From contig NC_039490.1 of the NCBI RefSeq assembly GCF_003590095.1, forward strand, positions 7,519,834-7,583,833: DNA of 64,000 bases, given 5' to 3'. The notes below the pieces were generated by a model, which was not told where the DNA came from, did no database searches, and saw only the letters and a program-made list of their open reading frames with translations. How positions within the stretch are numbered: the first letter of the stretch is position 1; each line of letters opens with the position of its first letter. Below, piece by piece: positions 10,701-23,300 of this stretch. Position numbers and translations under genes: made by a program. The DNA is from Trichoplusia ni (taxonomy: Eukaryota; Arthropoda; Insecta; Lepidoptera; Noctuidae).

Positions 10701-11851
10701 CATGATCATTTGTCCTGGTGTCTGGGTGTAATTTATCTATAATATGTATGTATTTAGAAATATATAAGTAAGTTTATCAGTTGTCTGGTTACCATAACAC
10801 AAGCTCTGCTTAGCTTGGGATCAGATAACCGTGTGTGAGCTGTCCCAGGATATATTATATTATATTAGCCCTGCAGGGCAGTGGGTCGCGTCGTGGCTGT
10901 TAATGAGTTATGTGAAGCTACTCACTTCATAGTATTCGGGTCTGCTTTGAGTTTGGCGTTGAGCTCGTCACTGATGTATAGCATATTGCTGTGTATGGCC
11001 TGCGTGTGCGCCATCCTATCTGCCCTCATCACCGCTGGGCCACAGGATAATAACGACCGGGAAAATGCCTGTAAATATTTTCTTTGCATCTTTAAGAGTG
11101 ATGAGGCGATCAAACAAATTTGTAAGTAGATTTCCCAATAAATACATATGATTCGAAACCTTCGAAATCCTTCGGTTCAAACTGTCAAACAAGTGTTAAT
11201 TTTATCTCATCTTTGATCGTTTCGCAGTCGTTATAAGCATTGCAATAAACATATGTTGGTAAAAGTACTTGCCTTGCTTTTAGGCTAGCTCTGCATTTTT
11301 TTTTTCATTTCTTTTAGGCCATTGTGTTATATAAAGGTATACAATTTGTGTTGTGGTAAGTCTTAGCAGATTTTGGAGAACACGTTTAGTATTAAAAGGT
11401 ACTTCTCGACAAATTTATTTTAGATAATATGTGTTTATATTTAGCAAAACATTTTTGAATGAGTAGGTTTTTTCTGGCGCCAAAACAACTTCTTGAAGTG
11501 TGATTGACATAGTTAAATGAAAATATGCAGGTAGATGTCAAATATTATGACAGCATTTGCACCAGGGGTTGACATAAACTACGAAGGCAGTCTGCGCAAA
11601 CTACTCGGGTACAAACGCCCCAATAAAGCCCCATAATAAGAGGGGACAGCCCCACTGCACAAGACTTGCGTGCGGCTGTAACTGCTAACAAAATTTTATA
11701 ACCAACATTTTCGACCCCTCGTCAGTCTGTGTCAGCGATCTAACCTTCCTATTATTTTTGCAGATATGTACATACTTACATTCTTTAAACATGTTGTCTT
11801 TCCACGGTTAACGGTCAAAGAAACCGCGGCTCGCAACCATCCCACCTCCAT
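7761..11851 (-). CDS. TMEM53-like DUF829 protein, tandem copy A
   Basis: Predicted alpha/beta-hydrolase-fold protein of the TMEM53/DUF829 family (PF05705); its biochemical role is unsettled. Exons in transcript order: 11851-11780, 11068-10926, 10283-10118, 9833-9706, 9279-9142, 8667-8490, 7883-7761, giving 315 residues and TAG at 7763-7761. Phases join exactly. Key motifs: CIIMNWMQA at about 82, FDVVSVSCSPWQLTWP, nucleophile elbow HGFSVGAY (Ser151), LVSKTDPIGA (Asp254) and WEKSPHV (His286), a plausible Ser-Asp-His triad. I see no clear membrane helix. The start ATG at 11851 gives an N terminus (AAVSLTVNRGK) matching copy B (NAVSLAVNQGK). An AG 15 bases upstream (11868-11867) could be the acceptor of a 5'UTR intron. 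Intron lengths are 284-711 bases. Confidence 0.92.
8032..8074. repeat. Perfect 21-bp inverted repeat
   Basis: Arms at 8032-8052 and 8054-8074 are exact reverse complements around one central base. It lies in the last intron of DUF829 copy A. The flank to about 8340 is GC-richer than its surroundings and may be old transposon sequence I cannot classify. Confidence 0.8.
9531..9655 (-). mobile_element. Non-autonomous Helitron, 5' part only
   Basis: CGATAAATGGTCTATTGAAC through CAGCTTTATATATTAGTATA is the reverse of the 5' half of the Helitron seen at 56664-56909. The CTAG end and hairpin are missing. It lies in an intron of DUF829 copy A. Confidence 0.6.
10616..10866 (+). mobile_element. tRNA-derived SINE (GGCC-TAGTGGT family), near full length
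   Basis: GGGCCTAGTGGTTAGTGACC (A box), GGTCGTGGGTTTGATTCCCG (B box), then the TGTCTGGGTGTAATTTATCT body and a TATTATATTATATT tail. It is in a DUF829 copy A intron, ending about 60 bases from exon 2 on the plus strand. Confidence 0.75.
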
Positions 11852-14293
11852 TGTCGGCTTGTAATACTAAAGAAATATTACAAAGTTAGTTGATTATAGA
11901 GGCCAATTATTTAAATTTACTTATGCGGGAAGTAAACTACAACCCTCCGTGTGTGTTATGCTGGACCCGCTTTCACCTAAACAAGCGGTTCGACTTTGAT
12001 CGATATCGTATTTGAGCATTTTCTTAGAATCGGAATAAACTATTCCTCTGAAGTCTGCAATTTGCCACTTAAATCCCAATAAAAAAAGGTTTTTGGTGCT
12101 GTAAGTGGGGAAGTAGAAACACGTCTTAAAAGTTGAATTAACTGTTGAATATAATACGAACACGACTTGCAAAGATAGTATCGAAATATAGGTCAGTTTC
12201 ATTGTAATTGTGAGTCACTGGCTCTTACCAATTTGCTTGATCATCTTGTTATGATAAGTATAACATTATGATACAGAAATGTCGCTCAAATCAAATTCCT
12301 TATGCTGTCTGTAACTTTGAAATATAAACTTGCAACAGATAGACTTTTAAAAGCGTCTGTAAGTTAAGTTGATGATGATAAAATGATGATGACAAGGATT
12401 ATTTGCAAATATTTATTCTATTCTAATTCTAGTTTTGTAAACCTTATTCAAATAATTATATTGCCTACAAGTTGTGTCCATTTGTACTAAAAGCAACGGA
12501 GAATTTTGTTTTCAATAAATAAATATTCGAATTGGTTTATAGTGAACATTTCACTTGGAAACCAATACCGGATGGGAATCCGAAAAGTGACCTCTTAATC
12601 AATAATGATGCGACGGACAGGGTTTAACTGACCACTTACTAAGATTAATGATTAATAACTTAGTGTAAGAACTTACACACAAACAAAAAAATGTATCTAC
12701 CCACCTTTTCAATAAAACTTAAGAATGCGTTGGTATTAAATATATATTTAATGCGAGTTCTAATTTTAATATCCCTTTACCCACGAATAAAGTAAGAAAC
12801 AACACTGACTGTTTACTAACAATCTAAAAAACTCAGCGTCATACTTTCATTGAACTTTGTACTAGCGAAGCTTAGGCTGAATAATAAACAATGCATGAAT
12901 AATATAAGTCACATAAATAGTTCAAACAGCCAATACCTTTGCTTCACACTTTTAAAATCACTCACATAAACCACAGATTAAAAAAAGTTTTATAACCTAA
13001 ATATTAGCACTTTATTTTGTAGTAAATATTTAGGATGTCAAAAATAACATGTGAAATGTTGTATTGAGTCGTAACGATCGAAAGTGTGTCAATATTATTG
13101 CGTTGTCGACGTTCGTTGCGTTTGCAAGTCGCGTTTACACTGCCGGCTGCCGGCGCCTCGCCGCGCGCCATGGAATGAGTTCAAGGGTAAAACGACTACA
13201 CCGAAATATTGCTCGTAATTTCTATTTGAGAGAGAATAAATTGTTAGATGATTCGTAATGTACAAAGGATGTGTTTATTATTAGGTTAGTTTATTGATAA
13301 ATAAGGTGTACTGAGATAAGTAGAATAACAAGGACCGCGAGTTTGAGAATTGTTTCTTATTGTGAGTAAATACCGACCGAAAAAAATACATTTTCCCTTG
13401 GTACACCTATTACTTAATAGAAAGAGGAAATAGTTAAATTAGAAGTACGTTTACTAGAGTTCATTGCTGCTTTCCGTTACTGTGTCAGAATGTCATTGAT
13501 CACATTCTGGGTTTACGCAAGCTATGCATATTGTCTGGTCATTGACCTCTTACTAAGATTGTAGGAGTACATTGTTATTTCTAGCGTATCAAGTTGGCGG
13601 GAAGTATTGAAAAATTGAATGTAGTCGAATTCGTTTTACCTTTTTTTTTTTTATAAAAAATGCATTTTATTTCTATTGCTACAAATCAAAAATTAAGTTA
13701 AATTGATTAAATCTCTCGTTGTAAACCACCGAATTATATAAATATATATTATATTTGACGCACATAAAAAATTTAACGGCCCTATTCCCCCAGTAACTAA
13801 GCAGTGATTTTTTATGCTCTGGTTTGTAAGTAAGTTAGAATCCTTTTTTATGTGCTTACATAATTTTAATAATTAACCATGTTGGTTGTTCATGAAGATA
13901 AAAGTTATCAATGGGAGTAAAGGCGTTAAAGGGTTAAATGCGCCACACTCGCGCACTTGTTAATACAAGCGCACAGAAATTGTTCTCAATTACTTTTTTG
14001 TTGGTTTAAAAAACTTTACTGTTCAGCTGTAGTCTTTTTTTTTCTTTTTTCTGGTTTTTAATTATGTTCAGTACATAACTTTAACATGTTTTTACTTTTA
14101 ATCTTCGCCTCTTAAAATATGAAAAATGGTAATTCTGGGGCTAGACTAAGCGTCATTTTTTTAATGTATTGCTACTTGAGCTATCCCTAACACTACACGG
14201 CAATGTAAGTACGTTAAGTGTTGGCTAAATCTCACGGCTGACGTCCATAATCGCGATATAAGTTATTGTGGCTTGAGCATAACAGATTCTTTT
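11852..14293. other. Upstream region of DUF829 copy A up to the gap
   Basis: Apart from the possible small ORF (11921-12202) I see no gene. A GC-rich, CpG-containing patch at about 13064-13180 stands out in AT-rich DNA and could be a promoter or untranslated first exon of copy A. A GTGAGT on the minus strand at 12965-12960 would be a possible donor. The rest is AT-rich and featureless. Confidence 0.4.
11921..12202 (-). CDS. Possible small secreted protein, 93 residues
   Basis: Unrecognised open frame directly upstream of DUF829 copy A. It starts MKLTYISILSLQVVFVLYST, which looks like a signal peptide with possible cleavage near residue 22-24. The mature part has three cysteines (TCFYF, TACLGE, EGCSLL) and ends in TAA. 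The start context (ACA before ATG) is acceptable. It may instead be an upstream frame in the 5' leader of the DUF829 transcript, or chance. No homologue is recognised. Confidence 0.3.
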   Translation of the reverse strand: MKLTYISILSLQVVFVLYSTVNSTFKTCFYFPTYSTKNLFLLGFKWQIADFRGIVYSDSKKMLKYDIDQSRTACLGESGSSITHTEGCSLLPA

Positions 14294-15293
14294 NNNNNNN
14301 NNNNNNNNNNNNNNNNNNNNNNNNNNNNNNNNNNNNNNNNNNNNNNNNNNNNNNNNNNNNNNNNNNNNNNNNNNNNNNNNNNNNNNNNNNNNNNNNNNNN
14401 NNNNNNNNNNNNNNNNNNNNNNNNNNNNNNNNNNNNNNNNNNNNNNNNNNNNNNNNNNNNNNNNNNNNNNNNNNNNNNNNNNNNNNNNNNNNNNNNNNNN
14501 NNNNNNNNNNNNNNNNNNNNNNNNNNNNNNNNNNNNNNNNNNNNNNNNNNNNNNNNNNNNNNNNNNNNNNNNNNNNNNNNNNNNNNNNNNNNNNNNNNNN
14601 NNNNNNNNNNNNNNNNNNNNNNNNNNNNNNNNNNNNNNNNNNNNNNNNNNNNNNNNNNNNNNNNNNNNNNNNNNNNNNNNNNNNNNNNNNNNNNNNNNNN
14701 NNNNNNNNNNNNNNNNNNNNNNNNNNNNNNNNNNNNNNNNNNNNNNNNNNNNNNNNNNNNNNNNNNNNNNNNNNNNNNNNNNNNNNNNNNNNNNNNNNNN
14801 NNNNNNNNNNNNNNNNNNNNNNNNNNNNNNNNNNNNNNNNNNNNNNNNNNNNNNNNNNNNNNNNNNNNNNNNNNNNNNNNNNNNNNNNNNNNNNNNNNNN
14901 NNNNNNNNNNNNNNNNNNNNNNNNNNNNNNNNNNNNNNNNNNNNNNNNNNNNNNNNNNNNNNNNNNNNNNNNNNNNNNNNNNNNNNNNNNNNNNNNNNNN
15001 NNNNNNNNNNNNNNNNNNNNNNNNNNNNNNNNNNNNNNNNNNNNNNNNNNNNNNNNNNNNNNNNNNNNNNNNNNNNNNNNNNNNNNNNNNNNNNNNNNNN
15101 NNNNNNNNNNNNNNNNNNNNNNNNNNNNNNNNNNNNNNNNNNNNNNNNNNNNNNNNNNNNNNNNNNNNNNNNNNNNNNNNNNNNNNNNNNNNNNNNNNNN
15201 NNNNNNNNNNNNNNNNNNNNNNNNNNNNNNNNNNNNNNNNNNNNNNNNNNNNNNNNNNNNNNNNNNNNNNNNNNNNNNNNNNNNNNNNNNNNN
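14294..15293. other. Assembly gap of 1,000 N
   Basis: Exactly 1,000 N, the usual size of a scaffolding placeholder, so the true distance is unknown. Open frames that span it are meaningless. Confidence 0.99.
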
Positions 15294-15427
15294 TTTTTGT
15301 GTTGGATAGACCATTCATCTAGGAAGGTTTTAGGCTATATATCATCACGCTGCGACTAATAGGAACGAAGAATAATTCATAACTTGTATCTTCTAACCAC
15401 GCAGACGAAGTCGCGGGCAACAGCTAG
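15294..15427 (+). mobile_element. Non-autonomous Helitron, 3' part, 5' part lost in the gap
   Basis: Reads GTGTTGGATAGACCATTCAT, then GGCTATATATCATCACGCTG, then the 3' hairpin region GCAGACGAAGTCGCGGGC and the terminal CTAG (15424-15427) followed by T. This is the sense 3' end of the family at 56664. Confidence 0.75.
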
Positions 15428-15603
15428 TATTTTATATTTCGGCTCGCCTACGCATCAACACATGTTACCGCCCGCTGGCTAGACACAGACAGGTTGTCGG
15501 TAGGGTAGTCACCCACCCCACCGACAACCATTGCAATTTGCGCCGTGACGTATGCGAGGGAAACGAATGTATATCTAGATATCTACATTATACTAAAATT
15601 CAG

Positions 15604-15651
15604 ATGTATTATGGAAAAGACATTGTTTTCAATGTCTTTTACATAATACAT
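15604..15651. repeat. 22-bp stem hairpin, 4-base loop
   Basis: Arms at 15604-15625 and 15630-15651 are reverse complements with one mismatch. The surrounding DNA is AT-rich with no recognised gene. Confidence 0.75.
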
Positions 15652-17362
15652 GTTGTTTTCGTCTTAAATTTCATTTTAGTTTTCAAGGGCAGGTAAAGGT
15701 AAAAAAAAGGTTTTTATAAAAGTGTATTTTACTACATAATAAACTACAGTGCATATTCTCTTAATCTATAGCTACATTATAAAAAAACTTACATACTAAA
15801 CATTTTAAATTCATCTTTTAATACTTTGGACCTGATTCACAACATTTTAAGGCAATTTGATGATATATTGACGAATTGAGGGTGTATTAATTAAAAAAAA
15901 AGAAACTGTTTCTTAAAATACACACAAAAATCTTTAGTAATGATATGTTGTAGTAAGTGACATTTTTATTCGTATTCTTCAAGCCATAAGGTTCAAAATC
16001 ACAACACTATTTAATTTAAAGACTGCAGTAATTTTGATGAGTTTCGTTATCAGAAGAAACAACCAAAGATATGCTTAACAGAAGTCAAGCGTTTAGTGTT
16101 TAAGTTCGTAAGATCAAGACGAACTTTGAAAATAAAGACGTCCCTTTTACTCTCATACGCATGACCGAGTGAAAGAGTGAGACAAACGATCATAGTTATG
16201 AAATACAATATGTAAACGTTCAAAATTTGAACCGTTAAGACCATACATACAATTTTTTTCCTAATTACAAGTTACATAGACCTTAAAATAACTAAATTGG
16301 AACTATTTGCACCGTTTCACCTTCCCAGCTACTTGCGATTTATAAACTGCCATTTAATTTCAACATTTGTTTTGTATCAAATAAATCAAGATAATTTGGT
16401 CGTTAACACGTTTGTATACAATAAGTTGTTACTTCGTGCGCGCTCGGCTACTTTCGGTTTTGTTCGGCTCAAGTCACGTGATTATCTCGTGTATACTCGG
16501 GTCGTTTTGAATTAGTCGAGCGTACACTTAGGTAAAATAAAGTGTATAATTTCTTTAAGTTACATAAGTATGATTTAAATACCAATTGAGAAAGATTACA
16601 AATATATATCTTAAAGTCGATTTGTTGATAGGCAGACATTATAGTTTGTAATGTTTTAAAAATTAAACATATAGAGAAATATAGTTTTGAACTAATACAA
16701 CAAGAAGAGTCTTATAAACGAAACTTCGAATTAAATTTCAAGTGGTTTTTGTACACTATAAGTTTTATTGAATTGATACAAATCAGGCATACTTATGATA
16801 TTGTGTTTTAATCTGCAAAAACCACTGCAAAATTTCTAGATTAACCCTGAACTACTTGTTACTGTGAGCTCTTTAATAGGACTATTAATTGCTGTTGTGG
16901 AGGTGAAACAACGTTACGCACAGTAGAGCACCGTCTTTCTCCAACAACAGCAGATTACAACGAATGCTGATCAAATCGCCTAAGTTTATGAAATGAAAAA
17001 TTGAAGTCACATCCTCATTTTGCTGTTGCGTACATTGATCATCCCTATTTTTATTAAAAGAGTACCTTACGGAATTTCATTTCATTTCCAAAGCGCCTGC
17101 CAAGGGTCAACTAGAAAAAAACTATTTTGAAGTGATAACTTCTTATAGGCGTGCATACCGTTGCATAATATAACGCGATCTGCTCTTTCTCTCACCTATA
17201 CGGCAGCTTTAGGCAGGCTCTCTCACTTTAATTCAAGTTACTACTTCTGGCGATCTCCTCAGATGGACACTTTAAAAAAAATTTAAGCTATTCAATCAGC
17301 GTTCGTAACATAACTTGATCCTATAACTATTTAAAGAGGCTCACAGTATTGCCTACGGGTCC
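15652..17362. other. Intergenic region between the tandem DUF829 genes
   Basis: AT-rich. I see no gene or recognisable transposon. TTTATT at 17050-17055 may be the minus-strand poly(A) signal of DUF829 copy B. Confidence 0.45.
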
Positions 17363-20300
17363 TTATAACCTCATCCTCATCTTCTCTGGCTGGGACACCA
17401 GGCCGTACTTGTTGAGATGTTCGTACAGCGCGGCGACGTACTCCTTAGGGTGCTTAGTGTAGTGCTGCACGTGCGGCGACCGGTCCCAGCACTTCCAGGT
17501 GCACTGGAAGTAGCAATGATGTGTAAGATAAAGAAGTACCGTATAAGTGCCACTAAAGATGCGAGAAAAATGTGTCCTGCAAGAATTTCTAGCTATGCTT
17601 TGAAAGTGTTTCGTGCGAGAATTTGTAGCGGAGCTGTGAAAATGTTAATGTGCGATGCAAATGTTTTGCTGGCTGCAGGTACAGTATGTCAAAAAGCTTA
17701 CAACACATTATGTGCACACATCCCACGCTTGATTTTTACTAGCAAAAATCATCTCCGTTATCATTAGGTAATTATTTCTGTGTCTGGGTGTAATATATCT
17801 ATATTAAGTTTGTATTTAGAAGTATATCAGAAATAAAAGAAGTAAAAATTGTGGAATATTTTTTTTAAATCGTCTCCCCCTCTCATGTATTTAATCCTTG
17901 TATCGCAGAGGGTTTCACGAACTTACATACAGATTTCATACACCCAGACTCAAAACAAGCATTCGTGGTATACACAAATTATGATATGATATATGTGATA
18001 TTTTCCGCATTTATTTATTATGATATCAAGCGGAGAGCGAACCAGCGATGCGTCAAGCACTGTGGACTTGGCGTGGTGACCTCAACCACTTGGCTATCAT
18101 TATCAAAATCATTCACCTCAATGCCCATCTTGACCCAGCTGTCATGCACGCTGCGGTTGCTCCGCTCAGCTCCTACAGGGTCGCTGCGAGACAGCAGGAA
18201 CAGCGCCGGCGCACGACACAGATTCGTGTGGAACAGCTGCGAGGACCTGATGTAGTGGGAGGTGGCCGCTTCGTGGAAGGTCTTCATGTGGTACCTAGGA
18301 AAGAAAAACTGGAGTTTTTAAAGGATTTTTTTCTGGGTAAAAAGCTAATGACTTTAATCCACGCCTAGGGCAAGGGGACATGGGGGTATGTCGGACTTTC
18401 GCCGACTAAAAACACTCCGGGCCAATTTGCCCCAAGCCAGAGTTAACACGTTCAATGCCGCCGACACGCCTAGCGTGTTCTTGCTAATTTCTATAACTAC
18501 GCCTCGAACACGCCAGGCGTGTCCTAAATGTTTTAGAGATATTACGAAAATTTGCCTAAATTGCCTTTTGAAATTTTCAGTACATAATCCTCTAGCAATA
18601 ACCTAAGTATAAATGAGGTGGCCTCCGGAAAAACTCTTTTAATTTTTGCATTAAAAAAAAAGTGATTATGTAATGCCGAGAACACGCCGGGCGTGTCCAC
18701 CTTTTCAACTTATCAGAAGTTGTCAACAGTTTCTTTCTTTCGTTTTTATACTTCCGTTATATTATATAGGTGTATTCCCACAAATGAAAACACGCGTAAA
18801 GTGTATGGTATATGGTATCACTGTCGTAAATAAACAATAACCATAAACGCGCGAAGACGAGCGATAGAAGCGAGCGTGTTCGGCAAGCGGCCATCGAGCG
18901 CCAGATTTCCTCTTTTGCTCAAAAATTCATCGTCATTATAATTAGTTTTATCATGTATAAAAAAATTAAAAATATAGCAAATAACTTTATTAATTAAACC
19001 TATTAATACAGTTAATCGATTAGTTATGAAAGTAGTGAAAATAATTATTAAGTATTTAAGATTTCATGATTATGATAACTGAAACTTTTTTTCTAATTAA
19101 ATTATGACATACCTGTAAAAATGGCAACACATATACACAATCAGGCTTCACATTTTTTTACTTTATTACTATTTTCTAATTATTATTTGTGAGAGTCTTC
19201 AATTATTTAAATTCCTACTAATTACTAGAAATACCTACATAAGACATAATAATCCTAATACCTAACATATTTTGCATTATGTAGGTACATAGCTACGTAC
19301 ATTTTTGTTTTATGACACCCGCAGGGTATGTAGGTATCTACTCATATTTATTTAGTTCTTAAATCACTGTGTATGTACATGATGCAAAACATAAATAAAT
19401 ATGTATATTAAATTAGTGCACACATTAGTAAAAAATTTGGTATTTGTAGTAAATAAATACGATAACTTCAACTAAAACAGGTATCGTGCCGTAAACTTAC
19501 CTATCTAAGTTAATATTATGTATAAAGTATTTCAAAATGACTACATGTTTGCGATCTCTGATAAAATTACGATAATTACTTACCTAAAAATCTATTTCCA
19601 GCCATAATTCCAGGTTAAATTCACTACCGTATTAGAATCACCTTTATTCTTGCGAAGCGAAATGCGAAATAACTAATATTCATCGTTAAACCCGAGAAAT
19701 AGACAAATTTAGAATTTAACTTCATCGACGTGCCACTGAACACGCCTAGCGTGTCAATGTTTAACTAGATGCAGTGCCGCCGACACGCCTGGCGTGTTCG
19801 CGTGAATTTATAGGGCGGCATCGCTATGAACTTCAAGAAAATTGTGGTGGCAGTGAACGTGTTAAAAAACCTGTCCGATGAATTAAGGAGTTGTCGTGGA
19901 GCGTTAAATGAGTAAGCAATTGTGATTACTTATAAATTGAAAAAAAAAACAGACGTAGCTTTTAAATAATGGTCAACACGCAAGGGGCAAGCGTGGTGAT
20001 TACTGTCCCTCTTTTCAGGAAGAGGCTCATTGATCTGCAGTGGTATCAAATGAGATCAGAAACTAGCAATTTTATATTCCAAAATTATTACATGAATTAG
20101 TTTTCTCAATTTACGTGATAGATTAGGGCAATCTTTGAACGATACTATTTCTTTATCTTAATAATCCTTACGTTACGTTTCTGTAACACTAAATAATGAC
20201 TGAGCGATATAGCATCACGTGTGGTTCGACCCAAAAGTGTTATCAGGTAGTGTCCCTATGAAGGCAATAAAGAATACTTTGTTTCTATTAGCATATTCTC

Positions 20301-23300
20301 ATATTCATAAGTATTTAATATAAAGAATTGGAAGTTTCATTTCACCAAACTTTTTTCTATATTATAGTACTTTTCATGTCTTGTTCTCTCAAATAGGATG
20401 ACCCCTACTCCCTAATATTTCAATTGCATAATTGGAGAGATTGGCATTAAATCCCTTATTGCCTTATTCAAAGCTCGATTTATGGTCAAATACATTTTGG
20501 CCATAAATCGTCTAAAACCTTATTTATAAAAAGTATAACAACTGGTTTTTTGATATTTTTGACCCCTGCAGCTCATTTCACTGGGTCACAAGTAGTCACA
20601 ACGGATTTTATTGAGCAAAATAGAGTTTGACATTACAAACCAACCGAATCGGATCTGCCGCCTACAAAACAGCTTAACATTAATACAAACGAAGTAATTT
20701 ACTCTCTCATCAATTTCTAATAAACTTTATTGTTTTATAATAGCTTCCTACATTATTTACCTTCAACAAACGTCACGTGTTTGACAGGTAAACTTCAAAA
20801 CCAGCTGATAATATTATCGTCGTCTTAAAACGTAAGGGAATTATGACGCGTTATCTCATATTTGTTATTTCCAAATGTTTTGATTAGATTATAAAAGATT
20901 TGTGCCATGATTTTTCTAGTATTAATACTCTGACACGGCTCTGTGGTTTTCCCTGTTGTTCTTTTTTTCCTGTTTTCAAAATATTTGGCTTATTTTCTTG
21001 TAATTAGACGAATCAAGAAAAATCTAATGTTCACAATTATCGGCACCATCTTTCCCGAGTTGTTTATTAATATTAACATCCATAATTGTAGTGGCAACTT
21101 GTGTAAAATAAGCGTAAAAGCAGTCGCAGATAGATTTCGATGGTGTGCAATTGAGGAGGCCTATGTCCAGCAGTGGACGAATATGTGAAAGGAAAAAAAG
21201 TAGGGGTAGTGATAGAGGGCATAGTGAAATGTTGTTGGACAGTATTTATATTTTATCATCTACAGATACTGAAGCATATTTAAGAAGGTATGACATACGT
21301 GGTATGATATTTAATAAAAAAACCCAAAACTTTCTAATGTATTGTTTAATAAGATTGAAAATCAGATTCGATATCAAATATATCATGATTATACAGTAAA
21401 TACCAACGTCACTAAATTCGTAACAAAAACACACGTGTGTTAAAGTTTTAGATTACAATCTAAACGTAGATAAAGTGGTACGTTCGTTGACATGAGTTTT
21501 GATAATGAGCTTTGGGATAGCGTCACGCATTGTTTATTATAAATGTCAACGCGATACGAATATAAGATTAAAAATGTACGCAATTACGCACCTATTAAAA
21601 TAATCGTTTGAAGCTTTTTGTGCCGTTTGTCCACAAAAGTCCTTGTATTTTCAGTTTTAGGGCTTTATGTACTTATTTTTTTTTATTTTAGACACGATTG
21701 CGGCATTTTCTTGGAGAGTATTTTACCAACATACGCGATGACAAATTTCATTGATGTATTATGAATAGAAAGATGAACATAAAGTATCTAAATATGATAC
21801 TATCAACCGTACCTAGGTGTGCAGTTCAATGAAGATTATGCATATCGAATTTATTTATTTATCATTTATGTACACAGACCAATAAAAGTATCACAAATAT
21901 AGAAAGAGGTGTACAAAGGTACTGCTTATTTCTTTGAGAAATCTCTTCCAGCAGACCTGCGAAAGGATAAATAAGTTAGAAAAATAGACAATAGTGTACA
22001 AGCATTGGAAAAACAGAAAGAGGTGAATATGACAAATACAATTTTAACAAAAGAAGAAAAGATAATAAAAAGAGACAAACTAAGATAAGATTACAATTAC
22101 ATAAATAAATACATATATACAATATAAATATGACACAACAGAAATTAAGATGACAGGTAGTGATCCTTTACTCGTCTCTTAAATATGGAAATAGATGAAG
22201 AATTCCGTATGTCAGGCGGCAGAGAGTTCCATAATCGAACTGCGTGCACGGTGAAGGAGTAGGAGTAGAAGTCCGTGCTGTGGGGATGGAACTTGAGGAG
22301 GGTTTTGAGGTGGGATCGGCACGGAGCGTCGCGAGGCTTGACGTATGAGAAACGCTCTCGTAGATACGATGGGTAATGTGGATTATGAAGGATGTTAAAA
22401 AGGAGACATAATATCCGAGTGTTCCGGCGAAGGCGGATAGGAAGCCACTTGAGATCCTTGCGAAAGTTGGAGACGTGGTCGTACTTACGTAGCCCGAAAA
22501 CAAAACGTATGCACAAGTTTTGCAAGCGCTCAAGCTTGTTTAATAGCTCCTCAGTAGCGTCTAAAAAGCAGGCATCAGCGTAATCAATAATCGGCTGAAT
22601 CAGGGCTTGAGCCAGCGAAATTTTACATTTCAAGGGAAGGAAAAACTGGAGGCTCTTAAGCGAGTGGAAGGAGTGATACACTTTGCGGCTAACCTCGTTA
22701 ATATGAGATCGCCACGAAAGGTTCGAGTCGATTATAACGCCTAGGTCTTTGGCTGTGTCCGAGTATGGGATAGCTATACCGTCGAGGTATAAAATAGGGA
22801 TGCAATGGGCGTCGAGTAAACTACGCTGATGTCGACTGCCGATGATTAATGCCTGAGTCTTATCTGGGTTCAGTCGTAGTCCGAAGGACTTCGCCCATGA
22901 ACTAATGCGGACTAAGTCAAGGTTTATGGCAGATATAGCAGCATCAGCATCAGCTAGTGCGAAATGGCGATACACTTGCAAATCGTCTGCGTAAAGATGG
23001 AAGTTAGAAGTAATTGAACGTGTGCAAGAGTTAATGAAGATAGAAAATAATAGAGGAGAGAGGACGCCACCCTGGGGCACCCCCGCAACGAGATTACACC
23101 AATCAGAAAAAGAATCATCATGGCGAACGCACTGCGAACGGCCCCGAAGATAGGAGGAGAACCAATCTACGGAAGAGGAAGAAAAGTTGAGAGATTGTAG
23201 TACACCCAAGAGTACATCATAGTCCACTGAATTAAATGCGCTACTGAAGTCGAGGAGAACAAGTACTGTTAGGCACTTGTTCTCCATAGCAAGGCGAATG

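Noticed and set aside
14232..15322. Four long open frames across the N run
   Set aside because: They consist almost entirely of unknown residues from the assembly gap.
18464..19797. CRISPR array from regularly repeated palindromes
   Set aside because: Spacing is irregular, the host is a eukaryote, and TTAA flanks and TIRs show a transposon.
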